32,260 bases of DNA from Leishmania mexicana MHOM/GT/2001/U1103 (taxonomy: Eukaryota; Euglenozoa; Kinetoplastea; Trypanosomatida; Trypanosomatidae): positions 1,374,852 through 1,407,111 of the forward strand of contig NC_018336.1 of NCBI RefSeq assembly GCF_000234665.1. The letters are read 5' to 3'. Shown here piece by piece: positions 1-8,257 of this stretch (its first letter is position 1; each line of letters opens with the position of its first letter). The notes below the pieces were generated by a model. It saw only the letters and a program-made list of their open reading frames with translations. It made no database searches and had not been told where the DNA came from. A program made the position numbers and the translations under genes.

Positions 1-588
1 TTCAAACCCGTACTGGATGCCATTGCGCGTGAGCGCGACCATCTCGCCGATGTGGAGACGAGGGCAGCAGAGGAGGCGCTGCGTAAACAAGAAGCGGAGT
101 CGGAGGAGCAGGCAAAGTACAGTGCAGGCGGACTAGGTGATTTGGTGTGGGAGGCGTTGAGGGTGAACAAGGGCTGCGCATCGACGGAGGCGGAGCCGGC
201 CGCCAACCTGTCGGCCCTCGATATCAAGAACCCCAGCGCCTCACACCCGATGGACACGACATTTGAGGAGCGCCACAATAAGCAGCGGCGCGAGGCCGAC
301 GAGGCGCGTGAGATGCGCCGCCTGGCCGCGCTCAGTCGAGGCTCCGCTCACGATAACGTCTGGTCCCATGTCTGGAATCGCATTTGCGGGATTTTTCATG
401 CCCAGCGGCGCCTGCGTCGTGAGGAGTTGGTGCAGTACTCGTACGCGGGGTCCCCCACCAGTATACCTTCCATGCGTGCACTGCGCCGCATTCTGCTGCC
501 ACGCTCCGAGGATGTGGTGCAAATTGTGCGGGAAGAAATGGTGGCCTACAAGCAGGAGAAAGAGCGGCAGTACGCGCACCCGCTCTAG
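1..588 (+). CDS. Hypothetical protein, C-terminal part (5' end outside window)
   Basis: The reading frame is open from base 1 to a TAG at 586-588, giving the last 195 residues of a longer protein. The first in-frame start-like codon is only a GTG at 52, so the true start lies upstream of the window. The visible part is highly charged. It begins with a Glu/Ala/Arg-rich stretch of probable helix or coiled coil. A polar linker follows, then a second basic helix-prone segment rich in Arg, Glu and Met. The C-terminal third contains WSHVWNRICGIFHAQRRLRR and a final basic/acidic helix ending in HPL. No signal peptide, membrane segment or catalytic motif is visible. I do not recognise the family. Strong G/C at third positions and agreement with the direction of all neighbours support it as a real gene. 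Confidence 0.75.
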   Translation, partial: FKPVLDAIARERDHLADVETRAAEEALRKQEAESEEQAKYSAGGLGDLVWEALRVNKGCASTEAEPAANLSALDIKNPSASHPMDTTFEERHNKQRREADEAREMRRLAALSRGSAHDNVWSHVWNRICGIFHAQRRLRREELVQYSYAGSPTSIPSMRALRRILLPRSEDVVQIVREEMVAYKQEKERQYAHPL

Positions 589-1272
589 ACGGTGCCGGCG
601 AAGACAGAATTACATGGACTCTGAGATGGAGGAGAGGAGAGGCTTGAATGTACCCTTCTCTTCCTCCCACCTCATCAACATCAGCAGTCGTTCTCTCTGC
701 TCTCGAATCGAGTCTCTCTCGTGTGGCTCTTTGTTTCGTTCACAAACCCGGATGCTGTCCGGTGTGTCGACCTTCCAAACACCTCTCGCCCTGCCAGCTC
801 CACTCGCAGATAACGTAATGCGTGTACCGAATAAGCCGAAGATTGCTTGAAGTTGGACGAGAAAACACACACGACGACGTGCTCGAGCGAGACTCTGGAG
901 TGGTAGTCAGGTCACCGTACATTCTGATCACTTTTGTTGCCGTTAGACACCCAGAGTCATCTTCACAATCAAGGGGGAAGAAATGGCGGCGGGCGGGCAC
1001 CGGGGTGAAGGAGTGTGGGCTGGATGCAACTGCTGTCGTGGCCCACTTCTCTCTCGCCTTTTCTGTGCTGATGAATGCAGCAAGGCCATCACGGCGGCAG
1101 CACCTCGAAAGTTATTCCTCTCCTTCCCTATCCCCGTCCCTCTCCCTCCTGTCCTCTCTCTCTCGTGTGCACGCAGGCAGCTATTCGCTTCCGCTCCCTC
1201 CCTCTGTTCTCCCTCGCCGGCCTCTCTTTCTGCTTCTCTTTTCTTTTCTCCCGCATTACCCGGAGCGGCGAG
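589..1272. other. Intergenic spacer with pyrimidine tracts
   Basis: No supported gene. It contains the presumed 3' UTR of the first gene and, from about 1110 to 1260, C/T-rich tracts that precede the next start codon. Open frames crossing it are low-complexity Ser/Pro/Leu translations of pyrimidine tracts and are not coding. Confidence 0.6.
1130..1180 (+). promoter_or_regulatory. Probable spliced-leader acceptor for the coiled-coil gene
   Basis: A long C/T tract (about 1113-1165) is followed by AG dinucleotides at 1175-1176 and 1179-1180, the context used for trans-splicing in trypanosomatids. It would give a 5' leader of about 92 bases before the ATG at 1273. A later C/T tract (1203-1250) followed by AG at 1264-1265 would leave only about 7 bases and is less likely. 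Confidence 0.45.
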
Positions 1273-2862
1273 ATGCGCAGCAGCAGTGGCATCAGCGATG
1301 GCGAGGTGCTTATCCGCCTGGATACGTCAGTGCTGGAGAGTCGCCTCAACGCCTTCACCGACCGATGGGAAACGGATCTGAAAGGCATTCGTACTCAGGT
1401 CGGGGCGTGTGCAGTTGACATGCGATCCGTAGCCGCCGACGTAAACGCCATTCAGAGTTTTCTGCTGACGTATCACAACCGGAATATGAGAACCGCGCTT
1501 GTGGCTTCTCCCACTGAGGCGCCAGATGACGTCGCCTTGTCCGCTACCCAAGGGCTGCTTGACCGCTTTGTCGTCAACGCCGCCGAGAATGGCTCAACAG
1601 AGAACCTGCTAGGAATGGTGGCCGTGGCGCGTCGCCTTTTAGACGAGAACGAAGCCCTCCGCGCGTCTCTCAATTCCGCTACGACCGCCCTGTCCACGCA
1701 CACAACAAGCAACACCGACCTGATGCACGAGGTGGAGCAGTTGCGGCAGCAAACAACACAGCAGTCAGCACTGTTGCAGAGCATTACTTTGTGGCTCCGC
1801 ATGCTGGGCTTGACACTCGACGACGGCGCAGGTGAGGCTAGCGGCGATGGGACTTCACTGCTCATGAGCGCGTCTGCGGAGTCCACAGCTGAAGGGCACT
1901 CGATGGAATCAGTTCTTTCTCGTTCTCCCCTCCTGCTTTTTTTTCGGCAGATTCTGCTACGCGACCTGACGGAGCGCCTCAAATCTGTCGTGGACCAGCA
2001 GTCGAAGGACTTCCACGATACCGTGGCTGGCCTCGAGGACCGACTGCAGAGAGGTGGGAAGGGTGCTGCTTACTTAGCCGGTGCGCAGTCGGCCAGCGTC
2101 ACCGAAGAGCTGCAGGAAAGCGTCCGCCTCTTGAGCAAGCGGCTCAAAGACACGGATAAGCGTGCGGTGAAGCGGGATGAATTTATGTCGCTCATGCGAG
2201 CCAAGGCAGACTCCCTGCTGCTGCCGGCAAAGGCCGACAACGCGGCACTGACTGATTTGGAGGCACGCCTGGTGGCACGGTGCGCTGACTTGGAGGAGCG
2301 ATGCGCCTTTGCCGACGCAGAGCGTTCCGAGTTTCGTGCACTTCTACGCTCTGTCATTGTGAGCCAAGCACGCCCAACAGTTGCCGCGGCACCACCACAT
2401 CTCCAGGAGGCCTCACGGACGAATGAGCATGTGCAGTCGGAAGCACAAGCACGAGGAACCCTACTTGGCGAAATTCTTCCGGCAGTAAGAAGCAGCTCCT
2501 CCTTTGCGGCGCCGGCGCCACTGTCCAGGCATGAGGCGCTCCTTCCTCACTCGTGCGGCGCTTCAGCCTCGCAACAGCTCTACCGAGTCTTGGGCACCTC
2601 GCACGGCAGCGGTGTGCACGGCGTCACTCTCGGGTCTGCGACACAGACGGAATATGCGAAGCCACTAGGAAGCGGCGCTGCGCCCCAGCATGAGAGCCTA
2701 CAGGTGAAAGCAGCTCCCTCACCAAGGGCTGATGAGAGTGTCGTTGCGATTGGCATGACGCCGACGCAGGGCGCCTATGCTGCCTTTGTCTCCGAGCAGC
2801 TGACGCGCCGCCAGATCGCCTCGCTTCCGGCGCTTCCGTACGAGAAAAATCCGAGTCGGTAG
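1273..2862 (+). CDS. Coiled-coil hypothetical protein, 529 aa
   Basis: I place the start at the ATG at 1273 because the in-frame sequence upstream is only translated pyrimidine tract. The 529-residue product begins MRSSSGISDGEVLIRLD and has no signal peptide or membrane span. Residues of about 20-130 and 140-400 are rich in Leu, Glu, Arg, Ala and Gln with heptad-like spacing, so a discontinuous coiled coil is likely. One example is the region around LMHEVEQLRQQTTQQSALLQ. The last 130 residues are Ser/Ala/Pro-rich and probably disordered, ending near LTRRQIASLPALPYEKNPSR. The architecture suits a structural protein of the cytoskeleton, basal body or flagellum, but no motif proves this. I do not recognise the family. 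Codon third positions are G/C-rich, as in neighbouring genes. Confidence 0.8.
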   Translation: MRSSSGISDGEVLIRLDTSVLESRLNAFTDRWETDLKGIRTQVGACAVDMRSVAADVNAIQSFLLTYHNRNMRTALVASPTEAPDDVALSATQGLLDRFVVNAAENGSTENLLGMVAVARRLLDENEALRASLNSATTALSTHTTSNTDLMHEVEQLRQQTTQQSALLQSITLWLRMLGLTLDDGAGEASGDGTSLLMSASAESTAEGHSMESVLSRSPLLLFFRQILLRDLTERLKSVVDQQSKDFHDTVAGLEDRLQRGGKGAAYLAGAQSASVTEELQESVRLLSKRLKDTDKRAVKRDEFMSLMRAKADSLLLPAKADNAALTDLEARLVARCADLEERCAFADAERSEFRALLRSVIVSQARPTVAAAPPHLQEASRTNEHVQSEAQARGTLLGEILPAVRSSSSFAAPAPLSRHEALLPHSCGASASQQLYRVLGTSHGSGVHGVTLGSATQTEYAKPLGSGAAPQHESLQVKAAPSPRADESVVAIGMTPTQGAYAAFVSEQLTRRQIASLPALPYEKNPSR

Positions 2863-3780
2863 TGAGGTCACTGTGGTCACAGCCAAGACGGCGATTGGTG
2901 TTGCGTGGATATCCCTCCATCTCTCTGTCTCTCTCTCTGATGCCTGAGGCCCAAACAAATCGGCGAATATCTGCTTTTCCGGTTGCTACACCGTCTACGC
3001 TGGTGGTAGACTCACCTTTCCGTGCCCTCTCCGTCCGATCTCTCAACGTCTCTCGGATGCTGGCGTATGACAAGCGGTATTGAAGGGTGCTAGGATGATG
3101 TATCATAGCCGCCGTTTTTGGTGCGCATGGGCGGCAGCCCTTTTCTTTCCGTCTCCGTTGTCCTCTCACCCATGTGCAGCTGCGCCGTGTTGGCCCATCT
3201 TGTGTGTCGTTAAGCACTGCTGTGTGTGTCTGGGTGTCTTTCCTTTCTCTCTGCGTCAGCTTTGGAACTTGAATCGTATGGAAGCTGCGAGCCAAGACTC
3301 TATACTTTTCGTGGCGTGCCCTGAAAGCCTCCCCCCTTCCGCACCGCATTGTTCCTCTTTCACCCCTCTCATTCATTCATGCCGCCTCCACGCACAAACC
3401 GTGAGATGAGCAATGACGTTTGAGCGGCTACGGCAAAGTAAAGAACGGGGGTGGGGGCGCGGCACACGTGCGTCGCTGTTGGCACCGCATTTGGAGTGCA
3501 CCTTTCTGCGGTATAGGAATGGCGCGTGATGAGGCATGCGCGCATGACTCGCTTTCTTCTCTGTGCTGGGCATATGTGATCATGTACGTTAACGCACACA
3601 TACACACACACAAACGCCTCTCGCACCGCTGTCTCCCTCTCCGTCTTTTTTCCTTCACCCGCTTTGGCTGCCTTGTGTGTGTCCCTCCAACTCATCGGAG
3701 CGACGGCGCCTTCCCAGCTACCCACGCCACCCTCACCGAGTGCAGTGATCGGGCTGTACGTCTTCTTTTTTCTCTTCCTA
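2863..3780. other. Intergenic spacer
   Basis: No supported gene. It holds the presumed 3' UTR of the coiled-coil gene, CA/CT repeats near 3595-3660 (including a run of ACACAC) and a pyrimidine tract at about 3629-3660. The AG at about 3717 (end of TTCCCAG) is a plausible splice acceptor for the membrane-protein gene, giving a leader of about 63 bases. Confidence 0.5.
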
Positions 3781-6216
3781 ATGCGATTCGCTACGCTCCG
3801 CATGGCGCCGCTGTCGGCCGTCGCCTTTTTTCTGCTAGTTGTGATTGGTGTTTGCCTCGGTGAGCTGACTGTCGCGAGCTCCACCTTGACAACGGCACTG
3901 TCTTCGCACGTCCTTAACGTGACCCTGAGCGGTGCCGGCGCGGGGTCCAATTGGCCAACGACCACTAACGCGCTGAGCGCCATCACATCTACAGTTAACA
4001 CCACGGTGTGCAGTGGCTTGCCATCCGGGGTCATCCACTGCGACGCGTATCTCATGCGCGTGTCCGAAACCACACTCGGTCTCCAGCTGAGCATCGTCAC
4101 TTCGACCGCCCTTGCGGGAAACTCCACGTACTACCTACTCTCGCAGTGGGTCAACGGCGGCAGCGCGACTATCTTGACGACACTGACGCGCCTGACGTCG
4201 GCCTGCGCAGAGGTCCTCGGCACCTCGCTCTCCAGCCTCGCAGTCACCACCGGTGCCTATACCGTGCCGTGCCGCAACTCGGAGACGTATTCCTACCTTC
4301 CCGCGTGTGCTGCAGCAGAGGTCCCTGTGACAACGGCCTACATTCTCGCGCCGTCTTCTGACCTACAGGCTTACTTCTCTGCGTACCTATGCGGCCCCAC
4401 TGCCTCGGAGACGTGCAGAAACAGCATCGTTGTTCAGTTGCCGTCAGAGTTGTCGCTGTACACTGTCGTGACCATTAAGAGCTTACCGAAAGCGTTGGAG
4501 GCTGTCCTGGCATACGTCGCCGATGTCCGCGCCGGCTTTGCGGGCGTGCCTCAGGCAGTGGGCCCGGGAGTGGGCAACACCGCGGCGGCGCTAACCGCTA
4601 GCGCGGTTGAGCTGCGGTACCGAGGCATGCATGCGGTACTCTTCTCCACGGACGAGAATAAGCGAATGTACTCCACCACCACCCGTATGACGATTGAGTG
4701 TCACTCGAGCTTCGGCTACTGGGCCTTGGTCTTCATCGCAATAGTCCCGCTCTGCGCCATCCTCTTCCGCTACGTGTGGTTCCGAGGACGGCAACGGTCC
4801 AAAAAGCAGGAGCGCCGCCGCGTCGTCGCTGATGAGATGCGCATCATGCAAGGGTACACGAACCCGGCCGATGCGCAGGGCGCAGGAAGCGGGCCGCCGC
4901 CTGGTTTCGACACGTCCGTCACTGGTATCAGCAACACCGCGCCGCACTGGGTCATGGATGCGAACGGTAACTACTACGACGCCAACGTCGCAGACGCCGA
5001 CCCCGCCGCGCAGGCCGATGCGGCAACACACCAGGCGTACGTGGCCCCTGACACTGGTGAGACACACCAGTATGTTGTCGATGACGCAAACAGCGCAGGC
5101 GCGGCGGCGGCGGCGGCATCACAGTCGTCACAGCAAACTGGGAATATCACGGGCGACAACGCGTTCTACCAGACCTACGTTAACCCCGAGACCGGGGAGA
5201 CGTACCAATACACAACCGGTGCGGCTGCGGCGGGACAAGAACAGGGGCAGGCAGTCGAAGCGCCTGTTGCAAAGGTGCNNACGGACGAGAATAAGCGAAT
5301 GTACTCCACCACCACCCGTATGACGATTGAGTGTCACTCGAGCTTCGGCTACTGGGCCTTGGTCTTCATCGCAATAGTCCCGCTCTGCGCCATCCTCTTC
5401 CGCTACGTGTGGTTCCGAGGACGGCAACGGTCCAAAAAGCAGGAGCGCCGCCGCGTCGTCGCTGATGAGATGCGCATCATGCAAGGGTACACGAACCCGG
5501 CCGATGCGCAGGGCGCAGGAAGCGGGCCGCCGCCTGGTTTCGACACGTCCGTCACTGGTATCAGCAACACCGCGCCGCACTGGGTCATGGATGCGAACGG
5601 TAACTACTACGACGCCAACGTCGCAGACGCCGACCCCGCCGCGCAGGCCGATGCGGCAACACACCAGGCGTACGTGGCCCCTGACACTGGTGAGACACAC
5701 CAGTATGTTGTCGATGACGCAAACAGCGCAGGCGCGGCGGCGGCGGCGGCATCACAGTCGTCACAGCAAACTGGGAATATCACGGGCGACAACGCGTTCT
5801 ACCAGACCTACGTTAACCCCGAGACCGGGGAGACGTACCAATACACAACCGGTGCGGCTGCGGCGGGACAAGAACAGGGGCAGGCAGCCGAAGCGCCTGT
5901 TGCAAAAGGTGCTCAAGACACCGCTGCCGGCGACGGCTACCAAACCTACGTAGACCCGAGCACCGGGGAGACGTACCAATACACGCAGGCGGACGCCAAT
6001 GCAGCGGCACACGAGTACCAGTACGCCAACTCGAACGCTGCAGCCGTCTACGAGTACGTTGACCCGACAAACGGTGAAACCTACCAGTACACCGCCGAGG
6101 CTGGAGAGAACAACGGTACAGCGGCGGAGCAGGGACATGGCGCTGCCGGTACCGGTAACGTCTACGTTGACCCTCAGAGGGGGGAGATGTACCAGTACGA
6201 GGCACTGCAGCAGTAA
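3781..6216 (+). CDS. Type I membrane protein with Tyr-rich repeated cytosolic tail (gene interrupted by a gap)
   Basis: The ATG at 3781 starts a basic n-region followed by the hydrophobic core APLSAVAFFLLVVIGVCLG, a good signal peptide. The ATG at 3802 is an alternative start. The ectodomain (residues about 28-310) has several Cys and N-glycosylation sequons NVT, NTT and NST. One membrane span (about 312-333, WALVFIAIVPLCAILF) precedes an Arg/Lys-rich stop-transfer segment. The tail is Ala/Gln/Tyr-rich, with repeats of the form YV(D/N)PxxGETYQY. As assembled the protein is 811 aa, but bases 4648-5278 are repeated almost exactly from 5281 after 'nn' at 5279-5280, duplicating the membrane span. 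Without this probable artefact it is about 600 aa. No family is recognised. A surface or endosomal adaptor role is only inference. Confidence 0.75.
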   Translation: MRFATLRMAPLSAVAFFLLVVIGVCLGELTVASSTLTTALSSHVLNVTLSGAGAGSNWPTTTNALSAITSTVNTTVCSGLPSGVIHCDAYLMRVSETTLGLQLSIVTSTALAGNSTYYLLSQWVNGGSATILTTLTRLTSACAEVLGTSLSSLAVTTGAYTVPCRNSETYSYLPACAAAEVPVTTAYILAPSSDLQAYFSAYLCGPTASETCRNSIVVQLPSELSLYTVVTIKSLPKALEAVLAYVADVRAGFAGVPQAVGPGVGNTAAALTASAVELRYRGMHAVLFSTDENKRMYSTTTRMTIECHSSFGYWALVFIAIVPLCAILFRYVWFRGRQRSKKQERRRVVADEMRIMQGYTNPADAQGAGSGPPPGFDTSVTGISNTAPHWVMDANGNYYDANVADADPAAQADAATHQAYVAPDTGETHQYVVDDANSAGAAAAAASQSSQQTGNITGDNAFYQTYVNPETGETYQYTTGAAAAGQEQGQAVEAPVAKVXTDENKRMYSTTTRMTIECHSSFGYWALVFIAIVPLCAILFRYVWFRGRQRSKKQERRRVVADEMRIMQGYTNPADAQGAGSGPPPGFDTSVTGISNTAPHWVMDANGNYYDANVADADPAAQADAATHQAYVAPDTGETHQYVVDDANSAGAAAAAASQSSQQTGNITGDNAFYQTYVNPETGETYQYTTGAAAAGQEQGQAAEAPVAKGAQDTAAGDGYQTYVDPSTGETYQYTQADANAAAHEYQYANSNAAAVYEYVDPTNGETYQYTAEAGENNGTAAEQGHGAAGTGNVYVDPQRGEMYQYEALQQ
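4648..5913 (+). repeat. 633-bp direct duplication flanking a 2-base gap (nn)
   Basis: Bases 4648-5278 and 5281-about 5911 match at a constant offset of 633. Two differences are seen: GCAGTCGAAG versus GCAGCCGAAG (Val/Ala), and a run of three versus four A next to the gap. The gap 'nn' sits at 5279-5280, exactly at the junction. The offset is a multiple of three, so the frame is kept only because two Ns were inserted. The copies include a transmembrane segment, which would be odd to repeat within 211 residues. Two overlapping contig ends that failed to merge explain this best. Confidence 0.85.
5665..6201 (+). repeat. Five imperfect Tyr-rich protein repeats in the tail
   Basis: The motif Y-V-x-P-x-x-G-E-x-(Y/H)-Q-Y recurs at 5665-5709 (APDTGETHQY), 5803-5847 (NPETGETYQY), 5941-5985 (DPSTGETYQY), 6049-6093 (DPTNGETYQY) and 6157-6201 (DPQRGEMYQY). 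Ala/Gln/Gly-rich spacers of variable length separate them. A related WVMDANGNYYDANV segment precedes them. The first two also occur in the duplicated block before the gap. Confidence 0.85.
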
Positions 6217-7030
6217 AGTCGTGCCCGTGGCAGCCGTCCCATGTCGGATGCAGCTCTCTCTCTCTCCACTTCCCGTGACGTTGTCGCTGCGTCATCTCTC
6301 TCTCATTTCTTGTTTGTTCTCGTTGCCTCTTTTTCCATGCGCCATGTCGCCCCCTCTCCAGCTCAGAGTGTTGCTGTTTTTTTTTTTCCTGCCCCTTCCT
6401 TGGCGGCAAAGCGGCGAGCGGACACCCATGCACCCATCCACGAGTACGTATACAGATGGCTGCTTCCCATGTCTCTTCTCTCAGCATTCCCACTTTTGCT
6501 CGCAGCCGCTGCCACGCCTCTCGCTCGTCCGCGTCCATATCCCAGTCCCTGCTTGTTTCCGGTCGCCCCACCCTTCGTTGAGTAGAGCTGGAGCGTCGAA
6601 GGCACATGCCTTTCTTGCTGTCTGTCCTTCACCCCTGCATCCTAGACACAAACATCCGCACGCACAAAGGTGGCCGCCGGCACTTTTCCTCCAGCCCACT
6701 CCACTCGAGCCCGTCCTCCGCACACCCGACTACGGGTGTACAGAGATGCGCACGTGTATCTTTGCACCATGAGTCTCTCCGACCCACTTGCCCTCTCTCG
6801 TCTCACTGCTCGAGTCCATTTTCTACTCCTCTGAATGCCTCACCTCTGCTGGACCCCTCCACATGTGCAACCGCCGCCTCCCTCTTTCACTGCACATTGT
6901 TTTCCTCTGCGCTGAGCCGCCCAGCTTCTCTCGTAGCTGACCGAGCCGCGTACCTCCGCGTCTTCCCTCACAGACGCCTCACTCGCACACACACGCACGC
7001 GCGCATAGAAACCGTGAAGCAACGACAAGG
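6217..7030. other. Intergenic spacer with pyrimidine tracts
   Basis: No supported gene. C/T-rich throughout, with a T run at about 6376-6388. The tract at about 6876-6910 followed by AG at 6915-6916 is a plausible acceptor for the SmD2 mRNA, with a leader of about 115 bases. Confidence 0.5.
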
Positions 7031-7342
7031 ATGGATTCGGAACAGCCCAAGAAGGTCCCAAGGACGGAGACCAAGACGAAGGAGCTGTTGCGTACCACCG
7101 TCGCTGACGGTCCCTTCAGCCTCCTAGACACTGCCATGAAGGAGAAAAAGCGGGTCTTCATCCAGTGTCGCAACAGCAAGGCGCTTCTGGCACATGTGAT
7201 CGCCTTTGACAAGCACTTCAATCTCGTGCTGAAGGGCGTCCAGGAGATCACTGAAAGCCACGGCTCCGAGCAGAAGCAGCGCACCATCGAAAACCTCTTT
7301 TTGCGCGGCGAGTCGGTAATTTTTATCGTGAAGCTGCCCTAG
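7031..7342 (+). CDS. SmD2: Small nuclear ribonucleoprotein SmD2
   Basis: This 103-residue protein is a core Sm protein. SmD2 is part of the heptameric ring on the Sm site of spliceosomal U snRNAs. In trypanosomatids it serves spliced-leader trans-splicing and the few cis-introns. After a short polar N-terminus (residues 1-25) comes the SmD2-type helix DGPFSLL. The Sm1 motif spans about 38-72 with RVFIQCRNSKALLAHVIAFD and the KHFNLVL strand. The Sm2 motif is at about 88-102 with LFLRGESVIFIV. Paralogue assignment rests on GPFSLL before Sm1 and on CRNxKxLLxxVxAFDxHxNxVL, typical of SmD2. The loop between Sm1 and Sm2 is short and the C-terminus ends right after Sm2, so it is slightly shorter than the human protein. 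Nuclear location follows from the family. Confidence 0.93.
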   Translation: MDSEQPKKVPRTETKTKELLRTTVADGPFSLLDTAMKEKKRVFIQCRNSKALLAHVIAFDKHFNLVLKGVQEITESHGSEQKQRTIENLFLRGESVIFIVKLP

Positions 7343-8257
7343 GTTAGCTCCGCTGCAACGAGGAGGCGTACAAGACTACAGCGGCAGGCGCAAGGCAAGT
7401 GCTCGCCTGCGTCGCACTGCATTCGTTCTCCTAGCCGTGTATCGGTCGTAACCTTTTGTTTCCCTTTTTCAGCATTTTCTACTGGCGCTCTGGACTATGC
7501 GCTTCAGCACGGTAACCGCCAGCGACGGAGGGGGGCTCACATTCACTTTGGTGGAGGACGTGGCATGGACGCCCGGCGCTGTGGTGTGTTTGGTTGATGT
7601 GACGAAATGCGTTTGCTTGTTGGCGTGTGTTACCTGCCAGTCATTTGGAGGGTGCCGGCGAGAGGCTTTGTGTGGCATTTGCTGAGGCACTTGCGTGCGC
7701 ATCGATGTGCGTGTGCACTTGTGTTCATGTGTGTAGGTATGTATGTGTGCGTATGTGTGTGTGTATGAGAACCTTGCTAGCCGCACCGTAAACAAACTAA
7801 CAGCTTACACCACAAGGCAACTGATTGAGGCGGCGGGGCGGCTTGACGTCTGAATCACGGTGCTGACGGGTCTACATGGCATCACACATCAGTAGTATCA
7901 ATGACGACGAAACCAGAACTTGCGCTGTGCTTCGGTGCCATGCTTTCCCTGTCGCGAGCTGTTCTGCGACACGTCCTTCTATCTACCCTCTATGATGCGC
8001 ATGTCGGCATTTGCAGTTTGTTGCAGCGGTGTTCCAGGACAGCGGTACAGGTGCGCTGCGTGATCGTCCTGTATGGTTCTGATTGCTGTTTTGTCTCTTT
8101 CTCTCTCCCTCTATCTTCCCGCTCCAACTCGCTCTGCCCCCTCCCCCTCCCCTCCTGTCATGTCTCCGTTATTGTATGCGCCAAACTCGATGAGGCATTC
8201 AAAGCAATTCACGGTGTTCATCCGCAGGTGCGCGCAAACGCAAAAAAGTGATCCGCC
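7343..8257. other. Intergenic spacer with TG microsatellite
   Basis: It contains the SmD2 3' UTR, a possible 62-codon ORF at 7497-7685 (listed separately), a TG/TATG-rich repeat at about 7720-7770 and a C/T tract at about 8094-8160. AG at 8226-8227 (CATCCGCAG) would give the ZIP mRNA a leader of about 30 bases. No other gene is supported. Confidence 0.5.
7497..7685 (+). CDS. Possible small ORF, 62 aa (doubtful)
   Basis: An ATG lies 24 bases after a textbook acceptor: a T/C tract at 7452-7470 ending in CAG at 7472. The frame runs 62 codons, beginning MRFSTVTASDGGGLTFTLVE, then becomes Cys/Val-rich. The second half looks like translated TG-rich spacer, so a real protein is doubtful. It may simply be part of the SmD2 3' UTR or an alternative leader. 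No family is recognised. Confidence 0.2.
   Translation: MRFSTVTASDGGGLTFTLVEDVAWTPGAVVCLVDVTKCVCLLACVTCQSFGGCRREALCGIC

Noticed and set aside
1075..1272. In-frame N-terminal extension of the coiled-coil protein
   Set aside because: It is translated pyrimidine tract (Ser/Pro/Leu/Phe) that includes the likely splice acceptor, so it is not part of the mature mRNA's coding sequence.
2624..3376. 250-codon open frame on the minus strand
   Set aside because: Overlaps the 3' end of the coiled-coil gene and its spacer, has no coding-type codon bias, and opposes all confident genes. It is an Arg/Thr-rich shadow.
4648..5913. True internal duplication giving a protein with two membrane spans
   Set aside because: The copies are almost identical including silent positions and meet exactly at an 'nn' gap; overlap of unmerged contigs is more likely.
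5813..6607. 264-codon minus-strand open frame
   Set aside because: Antisense of the Tyr-repeat tail and following spacer; Arg/Gln-rich with no recognisable domain.
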